Source: UBA1444 sp964521625 (GTDB lineage: Bacteria > Bacillota > Negativicutes > UBA1444). Taken from it: a stretch of DNA of 64,000 nucleotides. The first letter of the stretch is position 1; each line of letters begins with the position of its first letter. The position numbers were made by a program, and so were the translations under genes. The notes below the pieces were generated by a model. The model saw nothing but the letters and a program-made list of their open reading frames with translations. It did not search any database and was not told the origin of the DNA. Location: the NCBI GenBank assembly GCA_964521625.1, contig CAZFSM010000002.1, forward strand, positions 1 to 64,000, read 5' to 3'. Below, in pieces: positions 1 through 7,305 of the stretch.

Positions 1-2
1 TG

Positions 3-83
3 GCCCGGGTGCCCAAGGGTACCGAGGCCAAGAACACCCAGGCGATTGATATTGGCTTTAGGTTGGCGCAAGAGGCGCAGTAA
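3..83 (+). CDS. C-terminal end of an unidentified protein (truncated by window edge)
   Basis: Frame 3 is open from the window edge to a TAA at 81-83 and gives about 26 residues ending in IGFRLAQEAQ. It is followed at once by a good intrinsic terminator, which supports a real gene end. Too little is visible to name a family. It lies upstream of, and is transcriptionally separated from, the B12 operon. Confidence 0.55.
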   Translation, partial: ARVPKGTEAKNTQAIDIGFRLAQEAQ

Positions 84-125
84 GCCAAACCCAGTGTAAC
101 CCCCCAATATTATTGTTGTGTTTTG

Positions 126-160
126 AAAAAGGTCGGTAATTTCCGGCCTTTTTCTTTTCT
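126..160 (+). terminator. Intrinsic terminator of the upstream gene
   Basis: An 11-bp stem (126-136 with 143-153, one G-U pair) closes a 6-nt loop and runs into a T-rich tract. It sits 42 bases after the stop codon of the partial gene. The last T of the tract begins the -35 box of the following promoter. Confidence 0.85.
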
Positions 161-188
161 TGCCATTTTTGTGAAATCAGGGTAAAAT
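160..188 (+). promoter_or_regulatory. Predicted sigma-A promoter of the cobalamin operon
   Basis: TTGCCA (160-165) and TAAAAT (183-188) are separated by 17 bases. They lie between the upstream terminator and the riboswitch aptamer, where the operon promoter is expected. Confidence 0.65.
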
Positions 189-224
189 AAAGCGCATAAA
201 TAATCCCCAATTTTATATTGACAA

Positions 225-381
225 GGGAACAGGTGCATTTTGCTTAATAGGGAAGCCCGGTGAAAACCCGGCGCGGTCCCGCCACTGTAACGGTGAGCGC
301 TGCTACTTTTTAATGCCACTGGGGCAACCTGGGAAGGCGGGGCAGGGCGATGAACCGGAGTCAGGAGACCTGCCGGTTCCA
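225..381 (+). promoter_or_regulatory. Cobalamin (AdoCbl-type) riboswitch aptamer
   Basis: The conserved blocks of the cobalamin aptamer appear in order: AGGTGC near 231, TAATAGGGAAG near 247, the CCCGGTGAAAACCCGG stem with GCGGTCCCGCCACTGTAA, GCCACTGG, then AGTCAGGAGACCTGCC near 359-374. GGAAC (226-230) can pair with GTTCC (376-380) to close P1. It precedes a B12 biosynthesis operon, so cobalamin binding should repress it. Confidence 0.95.
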
Positions 382-455
382 ACACACGCCGTTATGACCT
401 ACGAGAGATAGGCAGGTGGGTAGAATGAATAATATGTTTGCTATATTGTTTGTGA

Positions 456-486
456 TACCCCCCTGTTCGCAGGGGGGTTCTTTTTT
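456..486 (+). terminator. Riboswitch expression-platform terminator overlapping the cbiD ribosome binding site
   Basis: CCCCCCTG (458-465) pairs with CAGGGGGG (470-477) around a TTCG loop and is followed by TTCTTTTTT. The 3' arm is also the only good Shine-Dalgarno sequence for the TTG start of cbiD at 485, which lies in the T tract. GGTGGGTA (415-422) can pair with TACCCCCC (456-463, 7 of 8) as an antiterminator, and ACCTGCC of the aptamer (368-374) is perfectly complementary to GGCAGGT (411-417). The switching logic is inferred. Confidence 0.8.
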
Positions 487-1591
487 GTCAGAAGCGAAAC
501 TGAGATCAGGCATTACAACTGGCAGCTGCGCCGCTGCTGCGGCCAAAGTCGCATTGCTGGCCGCGCGGGGTGAAGTGCCCGAGCTGGTTGAAATAACAAC
601 ACCAGCAGGTACGATTCTGCAGATACCGGTACAATCGGCGCAAGGGTCCGGTCATGCAGGGCGGGCCAGCGTGATCAAAGATGCTGGTGACGACCCGGAT
701 ATAACCCATGGCGTTGAAATTTTTGCTGAGGTTCAGCTAACGCCTGAGCAACCGGAGATCGTATTCAGGGCCGGCGCCGGAATTGGCACGGTAACTTTGC
801 CTGGCTTGCAGATTCCGGTCGGTGAACCGGCAATCAATCCGGTACCCAGACAAATGATCATCAACGCGATCCAGCCCCTGTTACCGGCTGGCTGTGGCGC
901 GATTGTTACCTTGTCGATTCCGGAAGGTGAAAACCTGGCCCGGCGGACACTGAATCCGACACTGGGGATTGTCGGCGGCCTTTCGATCATTGGCACTACC
1001 GGTATTGTTGAACCGATGTCGGAAGAAGCGTTTAAAAATTCACTGAAGCCCCAGATCAGCGTTGCCAAAGCATTAGGGTTCCAGTCAATCGTGATGGTTC
1101 CCGGCAAAATCGGTCAGGACTTCGCCGTGCACCGCTACCGGTTACCGGCTGCTGCGGTGGTGCAGACCAGTAATTTTATTGGCTTTATGCTGGAGTCGGC
1201 CGCTGAATTCGGCATTAAGGATATTCTGTTGTTTGGCCATCTGGGCAAACTGGTGAAAGTGGCCGGCGGCGTTTTTCATACGCATAACCGGATGGCCGAC
1301 GCCCGGATGGAAACCATCGCTGCCTATATGGCGGCTGAAGGGGCGCCGCAGGCGGCGGTGCGTTCGGTGCTCGCATGTACTACCACCGAGGCGGCGATTC
1401 CGATTTTGCAGGAGTATAAACTTGAATCGGTTTATTCGGTTCTGGCTGCGCGGGCTAGTTTGCGGGCCCAACGGTTTATTTTTGAAGATGCGGCTGTCGG
1501 GACTGCGATTGTGTCAATGAAAGGCGACATGCTGGGTCTGGATGAAACTGCCCGGCGGATTGGGGGAAGTCTGGGTTGGAACATCAATTAA
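485..1591 (+). CDS. cbiD: Cobalt-precorrin-5B (C1)-methyltransferase CbiD
   Basis: CbiD methylates C1 of cobalt-precorrin-5B in the anaerobic B12 pathway using S-adenosylmethionine. The N-terminus LRSGITTGSCAAAAAK is the CbiD hallmark, and 368 residues from the TTG at 485 is the usual family length. That start has the GGGGGG at 472-477 as its ribosome binding site. The frame stays open upstream to GTG 416 and ATG 425 (with AGGTGGG), but this would place the riboswitch terminator inside the gene and add a non-conserved hydrophobic leader, so I prefer 485. It is the first gene of the operon and overlaps cbiE by 16 bases. Confidence 0.93.
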   Translation: MSEAKLRSGITTGSCAAAAAKVALLAARGEVPELVEITTPAGTILQIPVQSAQGSGHAGRASVIKDAGDDPDITHGVEIFAEVQLTPEQPEIVFRAGAGIGTVTLPGLQIPVGEPAINPVPRQMIINAIQPLLPAGCGAIVTLSIPEGENLARRTLNPTLGIVGGLSIIGTTGIVEPMSEEAFKNSLKPQISVAKALGFQSIVMVPGKIGQDFAVHRYRLPAAAVVQTSNFIGFMLESAAEFGIKDILLFGHLGKLVKVAGGVFHTHNRMADARMETIAAYMAAEGAPQAAVRSVLACTTTEAAIPILQEYKLESVYSVLAARASLRAQRFIFEDAAVGTAIVSMKGDMLGLDETARRIGGSLGWNIN

Positions 1592-2202
1592 TTGTTGCGG
1601 GAATTGGTCCCGGCTCAGCCGACTATATTCTGCCGGAAGCCTTGCGGGCGATTGAAACAGCGAGCTTTCTGGTCGGCGGCAGTCGTGCCCTGAAAACCTA
1701 TGCCAGGCCGCATCAGCAAACATTGCTGGTTGATGCCGATATCGCCGGGTTGTTGCAAAGACTGCGGCAACAGTTGGCAGTAGGCGACGTCGTAGTGATG
1801 GTTTCCGGCGATCCCGGTTATTACAGCCTGTTGGAAACGTTTCGTCGCGAACTGTCGGCAGTTCGACTGCGGGTCATTCCCGGCATCAGCTCGTTTCAGC
1901 TGGCCTTTGCTCGTATCGGGCTGCCCTGGCAAACGGCGCGACTACTAAGTGCGCATGGTCGCAAACCGGAGTCTGAGTCGCTGGAATATAAGGCTGGGCT
2001 GGTGTTGTCTTTTCTGACTGACGCCAGGCAGCATCCGGCGACCATTGCCGGTTGGCTGCAGGAGCAAGGCTGGCCGTTGCAGACCAGGATATGGCTGTGC
2101 AAGAATCTTTCCTACCCCGATGAAACAATACTATGTTTATCACTGGTGGAAGCACTGGAGATTTCTGGCTTTGACAGTTGTGTGATGGTGGTGATGGAGT
2201 GA
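1576..2202 (+). CDS. cbiE: Cobalt-precorrin-7 (C5)-methyltransferase CbiE
   Basis: CbiE belongs to the tetrapyrrole methylase fold and works with CbiT to methylate C5 and C15 of precorrin-7; in many bacteria the two are fused as CobL. The N-terminal IVAGIGPGS loop and the VSGDPGYYSLL motif near residue 78 mark the SAM and substrate sites. At 208 residues it matches stand-alone CbiE. The start is a TTG inside the end of cbiD, preceded by GGGGGAAG. Its stop overlaps the GTG start of cbiT, so the pair is probably translationally coupled. Confidence 0.93.
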   Translation: MEHQLIVAGIGPGSADYILPEALRAIETASFLVGGSRALKTYARPHQQTLLVDADIAGLLQRLRQQLAVGDVVVMVSGDPGYYSLLETFRRELSAVRLRVIPGISSFQLAFARIGLPWQTARLLSAHGRKPESESLEYKAGLVLSFLTDARQHPATIAGWLQEQGWPLQTRIWLCKNLSYPDETILCLSLVEALEISGFDSCVMVVME

Positions 2203-2789
2203 AACTAATGCTTCCGGCGATTCCCGATGAACAGTTCCAGCGCGGCGAGGTACCGATGACCAAACAGGAAATCCGGGTTTTTCTGCTGGCGCATGCCATG
2301 GTGCAACCCGCCGATATCGTGTGGGACATCGGCGCAGGCACCGGATCACTGTCGGTTGAGGCGGCCTTGCGAGCCACTGCGGGGCAGGTGTTCGCCATCG
2401 ATGGCAACGCGGAAGCCTGCGGCCTGGTGCGCAGCAATGCCGGAAATTTCGGTCTGGATAACATTACGGTGCTTGAAGCCAAAGCACCAGACGCTCTCCT
2501 TGGGTTGCCGGACCCCGATGTGGTATTTGTCGGCGGCAGTGGCGGAAATTTGCGGCAGATTCTTGAACAGTCCGCTCGAAGACTGAAAGCCGGTGGGCGC
2601 TTGATTATCACGGCGGTGCTGGTGGAGACGCTGCATGACACTCTTCAGTTTACCGATCAACTGTCAGGATTCACGGTCGAAGCGTGTGGTTTGCAGGTCA
2701 CACGGGTCGAACCGGTTGCCCGGCGACATATGTTTCGTGCGTTAAATTCTGTGTACGCGGTGATCTGCCGCAAAGGAGGACGGGAATGA
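2199..2789 (+). CDS. cbiT: Cobalt-precorrin-6B/7 (C15)-methyltransferase and decarboxylase CbiT
   Basis: CbiT methylates C15 and removes the acetate side chain at C12. The start IPDEQFQRGEVPMTKQEIR and the SAM loop DIGAGTGSLSVEAA are family hallmarks of this Rossmann-type methyltransferase. I chose GTG 2199 because it overlaps the cbiE stop (GTGA) and gives the usual 196 residues; a TTG at 2178 and an ATG at 2208 are alternatives. It is downstream of its partner cbiE, and its stop overlaps the cobM start. Confidence 0.93.
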   Translation: MKLMLPAIPDEQFQRGEVPMTKQEIRVFLLAHAMVQPADIVWDIGAGTGSLSVEAALRATAGQVFAIDGNAEACGLVRSNAGNFGLDNITVLEAKAPDALLGLPDPDVVFVGGSGGNLRQILEQSARRLKAGGRLIITAVLVETLHDTLQFTDQLSGFTVEACGLQVTRVEPVARRHMFRALNSVYAVICRKGGRE

Positions 2790-3553
2790 GTACAGTGCAG
2801 GTTTATTTTGTAGGGGCCGGACCGGGCGATCCGGACCTGATTACTGTAAAAGGGCAAAAACTGCTGAGCGAAGCCGATGTGGTCATTTATGCCGGGTCAT
2901 TGGTCAATCCGGCGATATTGGCGGTAACGCCGCCTGGCTGTGAAATCCACAACAGCGCGTCGATGACCCTGGATGAAGTGATCGGGGTGATGAAAGCAGG
3001 GGTAGTCCAAGGGAAAAAAGTAGTTCGTCTGCACACCGGCGATCCCAGCATTTATGGCGCGATCCAGGAACAGATTGATTTGCTGAACAAACTAGAAATC
3101 AGCTGGAAAGTGGTGCCGGGCGTCAGTTCGTTCCTGGCGGCGGCGGCGGCGCTGGGCCAGGAGTATACTTTGCCGGGAGTATCGCAGACGGTGATTATTA
3201 CGCGCATGGAAGGCCGCACACCGGTGCCTGAGAAAGAGCAGATCCGCAGCCTGGCGGCGCACCAGACGACGATGTGTATTTTCCTCAGCGTGCACATGTT
3301 CGGCGAGCTGGTCCAAGAATTGCTGGATGGCGGCTACTCGGTGGATACTCCAGTAGCTGTTGTCGAGAAAGCCTCATGGCCGGAAGAACGGATTTTCCGG
3401 GGAACCCTGACGACAATTGCCGATCAGCTGGTTGCCGCCGGGGTTAGCCGGACTGCGATGGTGATCGTTGGTGATGTCCTGGCCAGGGAATTTGAACAAT
3501 CCAGGCTCTATGCGCCTGAATTCGGTCATATGTTCCGGGAGGCCAAACTGTGA
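2786..3553 (+). CDS. cobM: Cobalt-precorrin-4 (C11)-methyltransferase CbiF/CobM
   Basis: This tetrapyrrole methylase adds the C11 methyl group to cobalt-precorrin-4. Its 255 residues contain the N-terminal VGAGPGDPDLITVKG loop, HTGDPSIYGA near residue 83 and GVSSFLAAAAALG, all typical of CbiF. The ATG at 2786 has a strong AAAGGAGGA site seven bases upstream and overlaps the cbiT stop. The frame continues upstream of this start but only as overlap with cbiT. Confidence 0.95.
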   Translation: MSTVQVYFVGAGPGDPDLITVKGQKLLSEADVVIYAGSLVNPAILAVTPPGCEIHNSASMTLDEVIGVMKAGVVQGKKVVRLHTGDPSIYGAIQEQIDLLNKLEISWKVVPGVSSFLAAAAALGQEYTLPGVSQTVIITRMEGRTPVPEKEQIRSLAAHQTTMCIFLSVHMFGELVQELLDGGYSVDTPVAVVEKASWPEERIFRGTLTTIADQLVAAGVSRTAMVIVGDVLAREFEQSRLYAPEFGHMFREAKL

Positions 3554-4641
3554 AAATAGCTGTAATTTCGGTAACTTTGAAAGGGGCCCTGCTGGGCGAA
3601 CGACTACGCCAGTCCTTGCCGATGGCGGTCGATAGCTATTCGCGTGAGCGACGGGGGCTACCGGAAGCGACAACCGGCTTTGAAAATCTGAGCGATCTTG
3701 TCCGCGTGATTTTTACTCAATACGATGGGCTGGTTTTCATAATGGCAACCGGGATTGTCGTTAGGATGGTTGCACCGTATATTAAAGATAAGCGAACCGA
3801 TCCGGCCGTCGTAGTGATGGACGATGCCGGGATTCATGCGATCAGCTTGCTAGCTGGACATCTCGGCGGAGCCAATGAATTGACGGAAAAAGTGGCGGCT
3901 GCGGTTGGCGCACGTCCGGTCATTACAACGGCTACCGATGTGGCCAACTTGCCGGCGCCGGATGTTGTTTCGGTAAAAATGGACCTGATGATTGAACCAT
4001 TTGAAGAATTGAAGTTAATTAATGCGGCGATTGTGGCTGGCGAGCGGGTACCGTTTTTTATCGACCAGGATATGGTTCAGGCGGCCAAATATGTCAGGAT
4101 CGCAGCGGAAATGGGTCTTGAGCTGTTGGATATGCAGCAACTGCAGGACGGCGGCAATTATGACGCGGCTGTGGTGATTAGCGACAAGGAGTTGTATCTG
4201 CCGAAACTGCATATTTATTTGCGACCGGCCACGTTGGTGGTTGGTGTTGGGTGCCGCCGCGGCGCGACCAGCAGCCAGATCAGCAGCGCCATTAACGATG
4301 CTTGCCGGAAAATTGGTCGCAGCCCACAAAGCATCGCAATTTTGGCATCAAGTTTTGCCAAGCATGAAGAAATCGGCTTGTTGGCGGTAGTGGACCAGTT
4401 GGAGATTCCGGTGAAGTTTTATAGCAATGAAGAGTTGCAGGAAATAATCGATGTGTATCGACTCGATAAGTCAAAATTCGTACAGGAAGAAATAGGAGTG
4501 GGGAACGTATGCGAAGCATCAGCACTATTGGGCGGCAGGGCATCCAACCTGTTGCTGGCCAAGACGGTATATCCCAAGGTAACGGTAGCCCTTGCCGAGG
4601 TAAAATTGCGGTGGTGGGAATCGGACCCGGCCATGGCATAG
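3550..4641 (+). CDS. cbiG: Cobalt-precorrin-5A hydrolase CbiG
   Basis: CbiG opens the delta-lactone of cobalt-precorrin-5A and releases the two-carbon unit (acetaldehyde), a step specific to the anaerobic pathway. The N-terminal domain carries FIMATGIVVRMVAPYIKDKRTDPAVV-type sequence near residues 63-90 and GHLGGANELT, and the C-terminal CbiG_C domain has VGVGCRRGATS and IGVGNVCEASALL. The length of 363 residues is normal. The GTG start overlaps the cobM stop. Its last part overlaps the start region of cobJ. Confidence 0.95.
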   Translation: MKIAVISVTLKGALLGERLRQSLPMAVDSYSRERRGLPEATTGFENLSDLVRVIFTQYDGLVFIMATGIVVRMVAPYIKDKRTDPAVVVMDDAGIHAISLLAGHLGGANELTEKVAAAVGARPVITTATDVANLPAPDVVSVKMDLMIEPFEELKLINAAIVAGERVPFFIDQDMVQAAKYVRIAAEMGLELLDMQQLQDGGNYDAAVVISDKELYLPKLHIYLRPATLVVGVGCRRGATSSQISSAINDACRKIGRSPQSIAILASSFAKHEEIGLLAVVDQLEIPVKFYSNEELQEIIDVYRLDKSKFVQEEIGVGNVCEASALLGGRASNLLLAKTVYPKVTVALAEVKLRWWESDPAMA

Positions 4642-5333
4642 GCTTGACGCTGGAAGCCAGGAAAATATTGGAGCAGGCGGATGTGATCGCCGGCTATCAT
4701 ACTTATCTCGAGCTGGTGCCGGACCTGATTGCCGGCAAAGAAGTGATCGGTTCCGGCATGATGCAGGAAGTAGAGCGCTGTGAAGCGGCAGTCGAACGGG
4801 CCAAAGCCGGCGGCTGTGTTGCGGTGATTTCCAGCGGCGATCCCGGTATTTACGGCATGGCCGGGTTGGTGTTGGAACTGGTGGTCAAGCTGCCGGAAGC
4901 GCTGCAACCAGAAGTGCAGATCATTCCCGGCGTCAGTGCGGTAAGTTCGGCGGCGGCGGCGCTTGGCGCACCGCTGATGCATGACTTTGCCGTAATTAGT
5001 ATGAGCGATTTGATGACGCCGTGGGAAGTGATTGAAAAGCGGGTCAGAGCGGCGGTCGAAGCCGACTTTGTCATCGCGATCTATAATCCGAAGAGCACGA
5101 AGCGGACCGAACAGATTGAAAAAGTACGTGAAATCGCCCTGCAGCATCGCAAAGCCAAGACGCCAGTCGGCGTGGTGCGTTCCGTATCGCGACCGGACCA
5201 GGAACTGGTCATTACGACATTGGACCGTTTTACCGAAGAAAAAATCGATATGTTCACCACCGTGATTATCGGCAATAGCCAGACGTTCCAGTCGGGATCA
5301 TTTATGATCACGCCACGGGGCTATACGCTGTGA
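4611..5333 (+). CDS. cobJ: Precorrin-3B/cobalt-factor III (C17)-methyltransferase CbiH/CobJ, ring contraction
   Basis: This enzyme methylates C17 and drives ring contraction. VGIGPGHG, ISSGDPGIYGMAG near residue 65-75, PGVSAVSSAAAALGAPL and IYNPKSTKR fit CbiH. The start is uncertain. GTG 4611 (GAGGT at 4597-4601) limits the overlap with cbiG to 31 bases but clips the usual first beta-strand KIAVV; ATG 4509 has a strong AGGAGTGGG site but would overlap cbiG by 133 bases and add a non-conserved leader. The Shine-Dalgarno-like bases at 4509 are forced by the conserved CbiG residues there. Function is secure, start is not. Confidence 0.9.
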   Translation: MVGIGPGHGIGLTLEARKILEQADVIAGYHTYLELVPDLIAGKEVIGSGMMQEVERCEAAVERAKAGGCVAVISSGDPGIYGMAGLVLELVVKLPEALQPEVQIIPGVSAVSSAAAALGAPLMHDFAVISMSDLMTPWEVIEKRVRAAVEADFVIAIYNPKSTKRTEQIEKVREIALQHRKAKTPVGVVRSVSRPDQELVITTLDRFTEEKIDMFTTVIIGNSQTFQSGSFMITPRGYTL

Positions 5334-6088
5334 TTCTGGTTTTGGCCGGTACGCAGGATGGCCGCGAAATCGCCGCCGGTCTTCGAGATGCTGGGCATGA
5401 AGTGATTGCTTCAGTTGTCAGTGAATATGGTCGTGAGCTGGCCGAGCAATCCGGCGTGCCTGTACAGGCGGCTGCCATGGATGAGCTGGCGTTGCAGCAG
5501 TTCGCGGTGCAGCGGGGGATTCGCCTGATCATTGATGCGACACATCCCTATGCGGTCAATGTATCGCGCAATGCCAGCAGGGTGGCCGAGCTATTGCATA
5601 TCCCCTGTCTGCGCTATGAACGGCCCGACTCGGTTCTGCCGATATATGAGCGGTTGGTTTTGGCGACGGATCTGCAAAGTGCGGCTCGCATGGCGGTAAG
5701 TCTTGGCAAGACGGTGTTTTTGACGACAGGCAGCCATTCGCTGCCTTTGTTCCGCACTGCTGCGGCTGGTACGGACTGCCGGCTGATTGCCCGGGTATTG
5801 CCGCAGCCGGATGTGATCGCCGAATGCATTGCCAATGGGTTCTCGCCGGCTGATATTGTCGCTGCACAGGGACCTTTTTCACAAGAACTGAACAGGGTCC
5901 TATTTCGCGATTACGGCGCCGACGTAGTGGTAACCAAGAACAGCGGCGCGATTGGCGGGACTGATGCCAAAATAGCTGCCGCGATCGAGTTGGGCCTGAT
6001 CCTTGTGGTCGTACAGCGACCGCCACTGGTTCAACAACAGGTGTTTCACTCGCTGGACGCTTTGCTGGAGTATTTGAAAAGGAAGTGA
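5330..6088 (+). CDS. cobK: Cobalt-precorrin-6A reductase CbiJ/CobK
   Basis: CbiJ reduces precorrin-6A with NAD(P)H before the CbiET steps. The N-terminal LVLAGTQDGREIAAGL nucleotide-binding loop and DATHPYAVNVSRNASR near residues 68-84 are characteristic. The 252-residue length is normal. GTG 5330 overlaps the cobJ stop (GTGA), so translation is probably coupled. It is a single-domain protein, not fused to a methylase as in some Firmicutes. Confidence 0.93.
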   Translation: MILVLAGTQDGREIAAGLRDAGHEVIASVVSEYGRELAEQSGVPVQAAAMDELALQQFAVQRGIRLIIDATHPYAVNVSRNASRVAELLHIPCLRYERPDSVLPIYERLVLATDLQSAARMAVSLGKTVFLTTGSHSLPLFRTAAAGTDCRLIARVLPQPDVIAECIANGFSPADIVAAQGPFSQELNRVLFRDYGADVVVTKNSGAIGGTDAKIAAAIELGLILVVVQRPPLVQQQVFHSLDALLEYLKRK

Positions 6089-6092
6089 CGAA

Positions 6093-6728
6093 ATGGATTA
6101 TATAAAGGATCCGCAGGAGATCGAGCGCCGCAGCATGGAACTGATCGCGCCCTATCTGGTGGGGCGGAACCTGGATGCGCAGCAGATAAAGATCGTATCA
6201 CGGGTAATTCATGCAGCCGGCGACCCGGATTACGCCAACCATATTCAGATTCACCCCGATGCGGTCGAAGCGGCTAGTGCCGCTATCCGGCGCGGCGCCG
6301 ACGTTTACTGCGATGTGGAGATGGTTCGCACCGGGATCAGCAAAAAAACGCTGGCCCAATACGGCGGACAGGTGCATTGTCTGATCGCTGATCCTGGTGT
6401 TGCGATTCTGGCCAAAGAACAGGGGATCACCCGTTCGATGGCTGCATTTCGGACTTTTGGCCACAAAATGGATGGTGCGATTGTCGCGGTCGGCAATGCG
6501 CCGACTGCCTTGTTTGAGCTGTATCGGTTGATGCAGGAGGAAAATGTCAGACCGGCGATGGTGATCGGCGTGCCGGTCGGTTTTGTCGGCGCGGCCGAAT
6601 CAAAAGCGATGCTGGCCGAAAAATCGAATGCGCCATATATTACGGTCCAGGGCAACAAGGGCGGCAGCCCGATTGCTGCTTCGATCTTCAATGCGCTGAT
6701 GTATATGATCGGTCCCAAGGCGGAGTGA
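6093..6728 (+). CDS. cbiC: Cobalt-precorrin-8 methylmutase CbiC
   Basis: CbiC moves the C11 methyl group to C12 to give cobyrinate. The conserved RVIHAAGDPDYA segment near residues 42-53 holds the catalytic histidine, followed by DVEMVRTGI and VGNAPTALFEL. It is 211 residues, as usual, with AAAAGGAAG upstream of the ATG and four bases after cobK. This is the last ring-building step present in the operon. Confidence 0.95.
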   Translation: MDYIKDPQEIERRSMELIAPYLVGRNLDAQQIKIVSRVIHAAGDPDYANHIQIHPDAVEAASAAIRRGADVYCDVEMVRTGISKKTLAQYGGQVHCLIADPGVAILAKEQGITRSMAAFRTFGHKMDGAIVAVGNAPTALFELYRLMQEENVRPAMVIGVPVGFVGAAESKAMLAEKSNAPYITVQGNKGGSPIAASIFNALMYMIGPKAE

Positions 6729-6730
6729 CG

Positions 6731-7300
6731 ATGCTGCCCCGGCTAACTGTGATTACTGGCAACGGCAAGGGCAAAACCACGGCGGCGATGGGACGGGCGG
6801 TGCTTGCCGCCTGGACTGGCGAGAAAGTCCTGGTGGTCCAGTTTCTCAAAGGAACTGGTTATACCGGTGAATTGCAGTCGGCTGAATATTGGCCGGGACA
6901 GCTGGCGATAAAGCAGTTTGGCGCCGGCTGCCTGCATTCCAAGGAAATTCGACAAGGACTTTCTGAGTGCCGGCGTTGCGGCAGTTGCTTCCGGGCCAAT
7001 AAATTGCCGGAAAACAGGTTTGTCGATCAGGCGTTCGACTACGCCCGGCAGGCTGTGGAATCGGGTCAGTGGGATCTGTTAGTGCTGGATGAGCTGAGTC
7101 ATGCGATTAACAAAGGCATGCTTGATCTGGCCCAATTTGTTGCCTGGCTCCAGGTCGCGACGCCCAAGGTCAGGCTGGTGCTGACCGGGCGCAATATGCC
7201 GCCGGAACTGATTGCAATGGCGGACGAGTCGACCGAATGTGAAATGGTGAAACATCCGATCTCGCAGGGAATCTTCGGCAGATGGGGCGTGGAGTATTGA
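6731..7300 (+). CDS. cobO: Cob(I)yrinic acid a,c-diamide adenosyltransferase (CobO/BtuR type)
   Basis: It transfers the 5'-deoxyadenosyl group from ATP to cob(I)yrinate diamide. The P-loop GNGKGKTTAAMG near residues 11-22 and LVLDELSHAINKGML near 120-133 are CobO marks, and the end KHPISQGIFGRWGVEY is typical. Unusually there is a cysteine cluster ECRRCGSCF (Cys 80, 83, 86 counted from ATG 6731, plus Cys 67) in the loop after the second strand, where I do not recall it in standard CobO proteins. ATG 6731 has GGAG at the right distance; GTG 6725 overlaps the cbiC stop and is possible. Confidence 0.92.
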   Translation: MLPRLTVITGNGKGKTTAAMGRAVLAAWTGEKVLVVQFLKGTGYTGELQSAEYWPGQLAIKQFGAGCLHSKEIRQGLSECRRCGSCFRANKLPENRFVDQAFDYARQAVESGQWDLLVLDELSHAINKGMLDLAQFVAWLQVATPKVRLVLTGRNMPPELIAMADESTECEMVKHPISQGIFGRWGVEY

Positions 7301-7305
7301 CGGAC

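Noticed and set aside
416..484. N-terminal extension of CbiD from GTG 416 or ATG 425
   Set aside because: It would place the riboswitch terminator within the coding region and adds residues not seen in the family, despite a fair ribosome binding site at 414-420. Kept as a note only.
3130..3162. GGC/GCG microrepeats in cobM and again in cobJ near 4949
   Set aside because: They encode the conserved alanine-rich helix after the PGVS motif of tetrapyrrole methylases and are not an independent repeat element.
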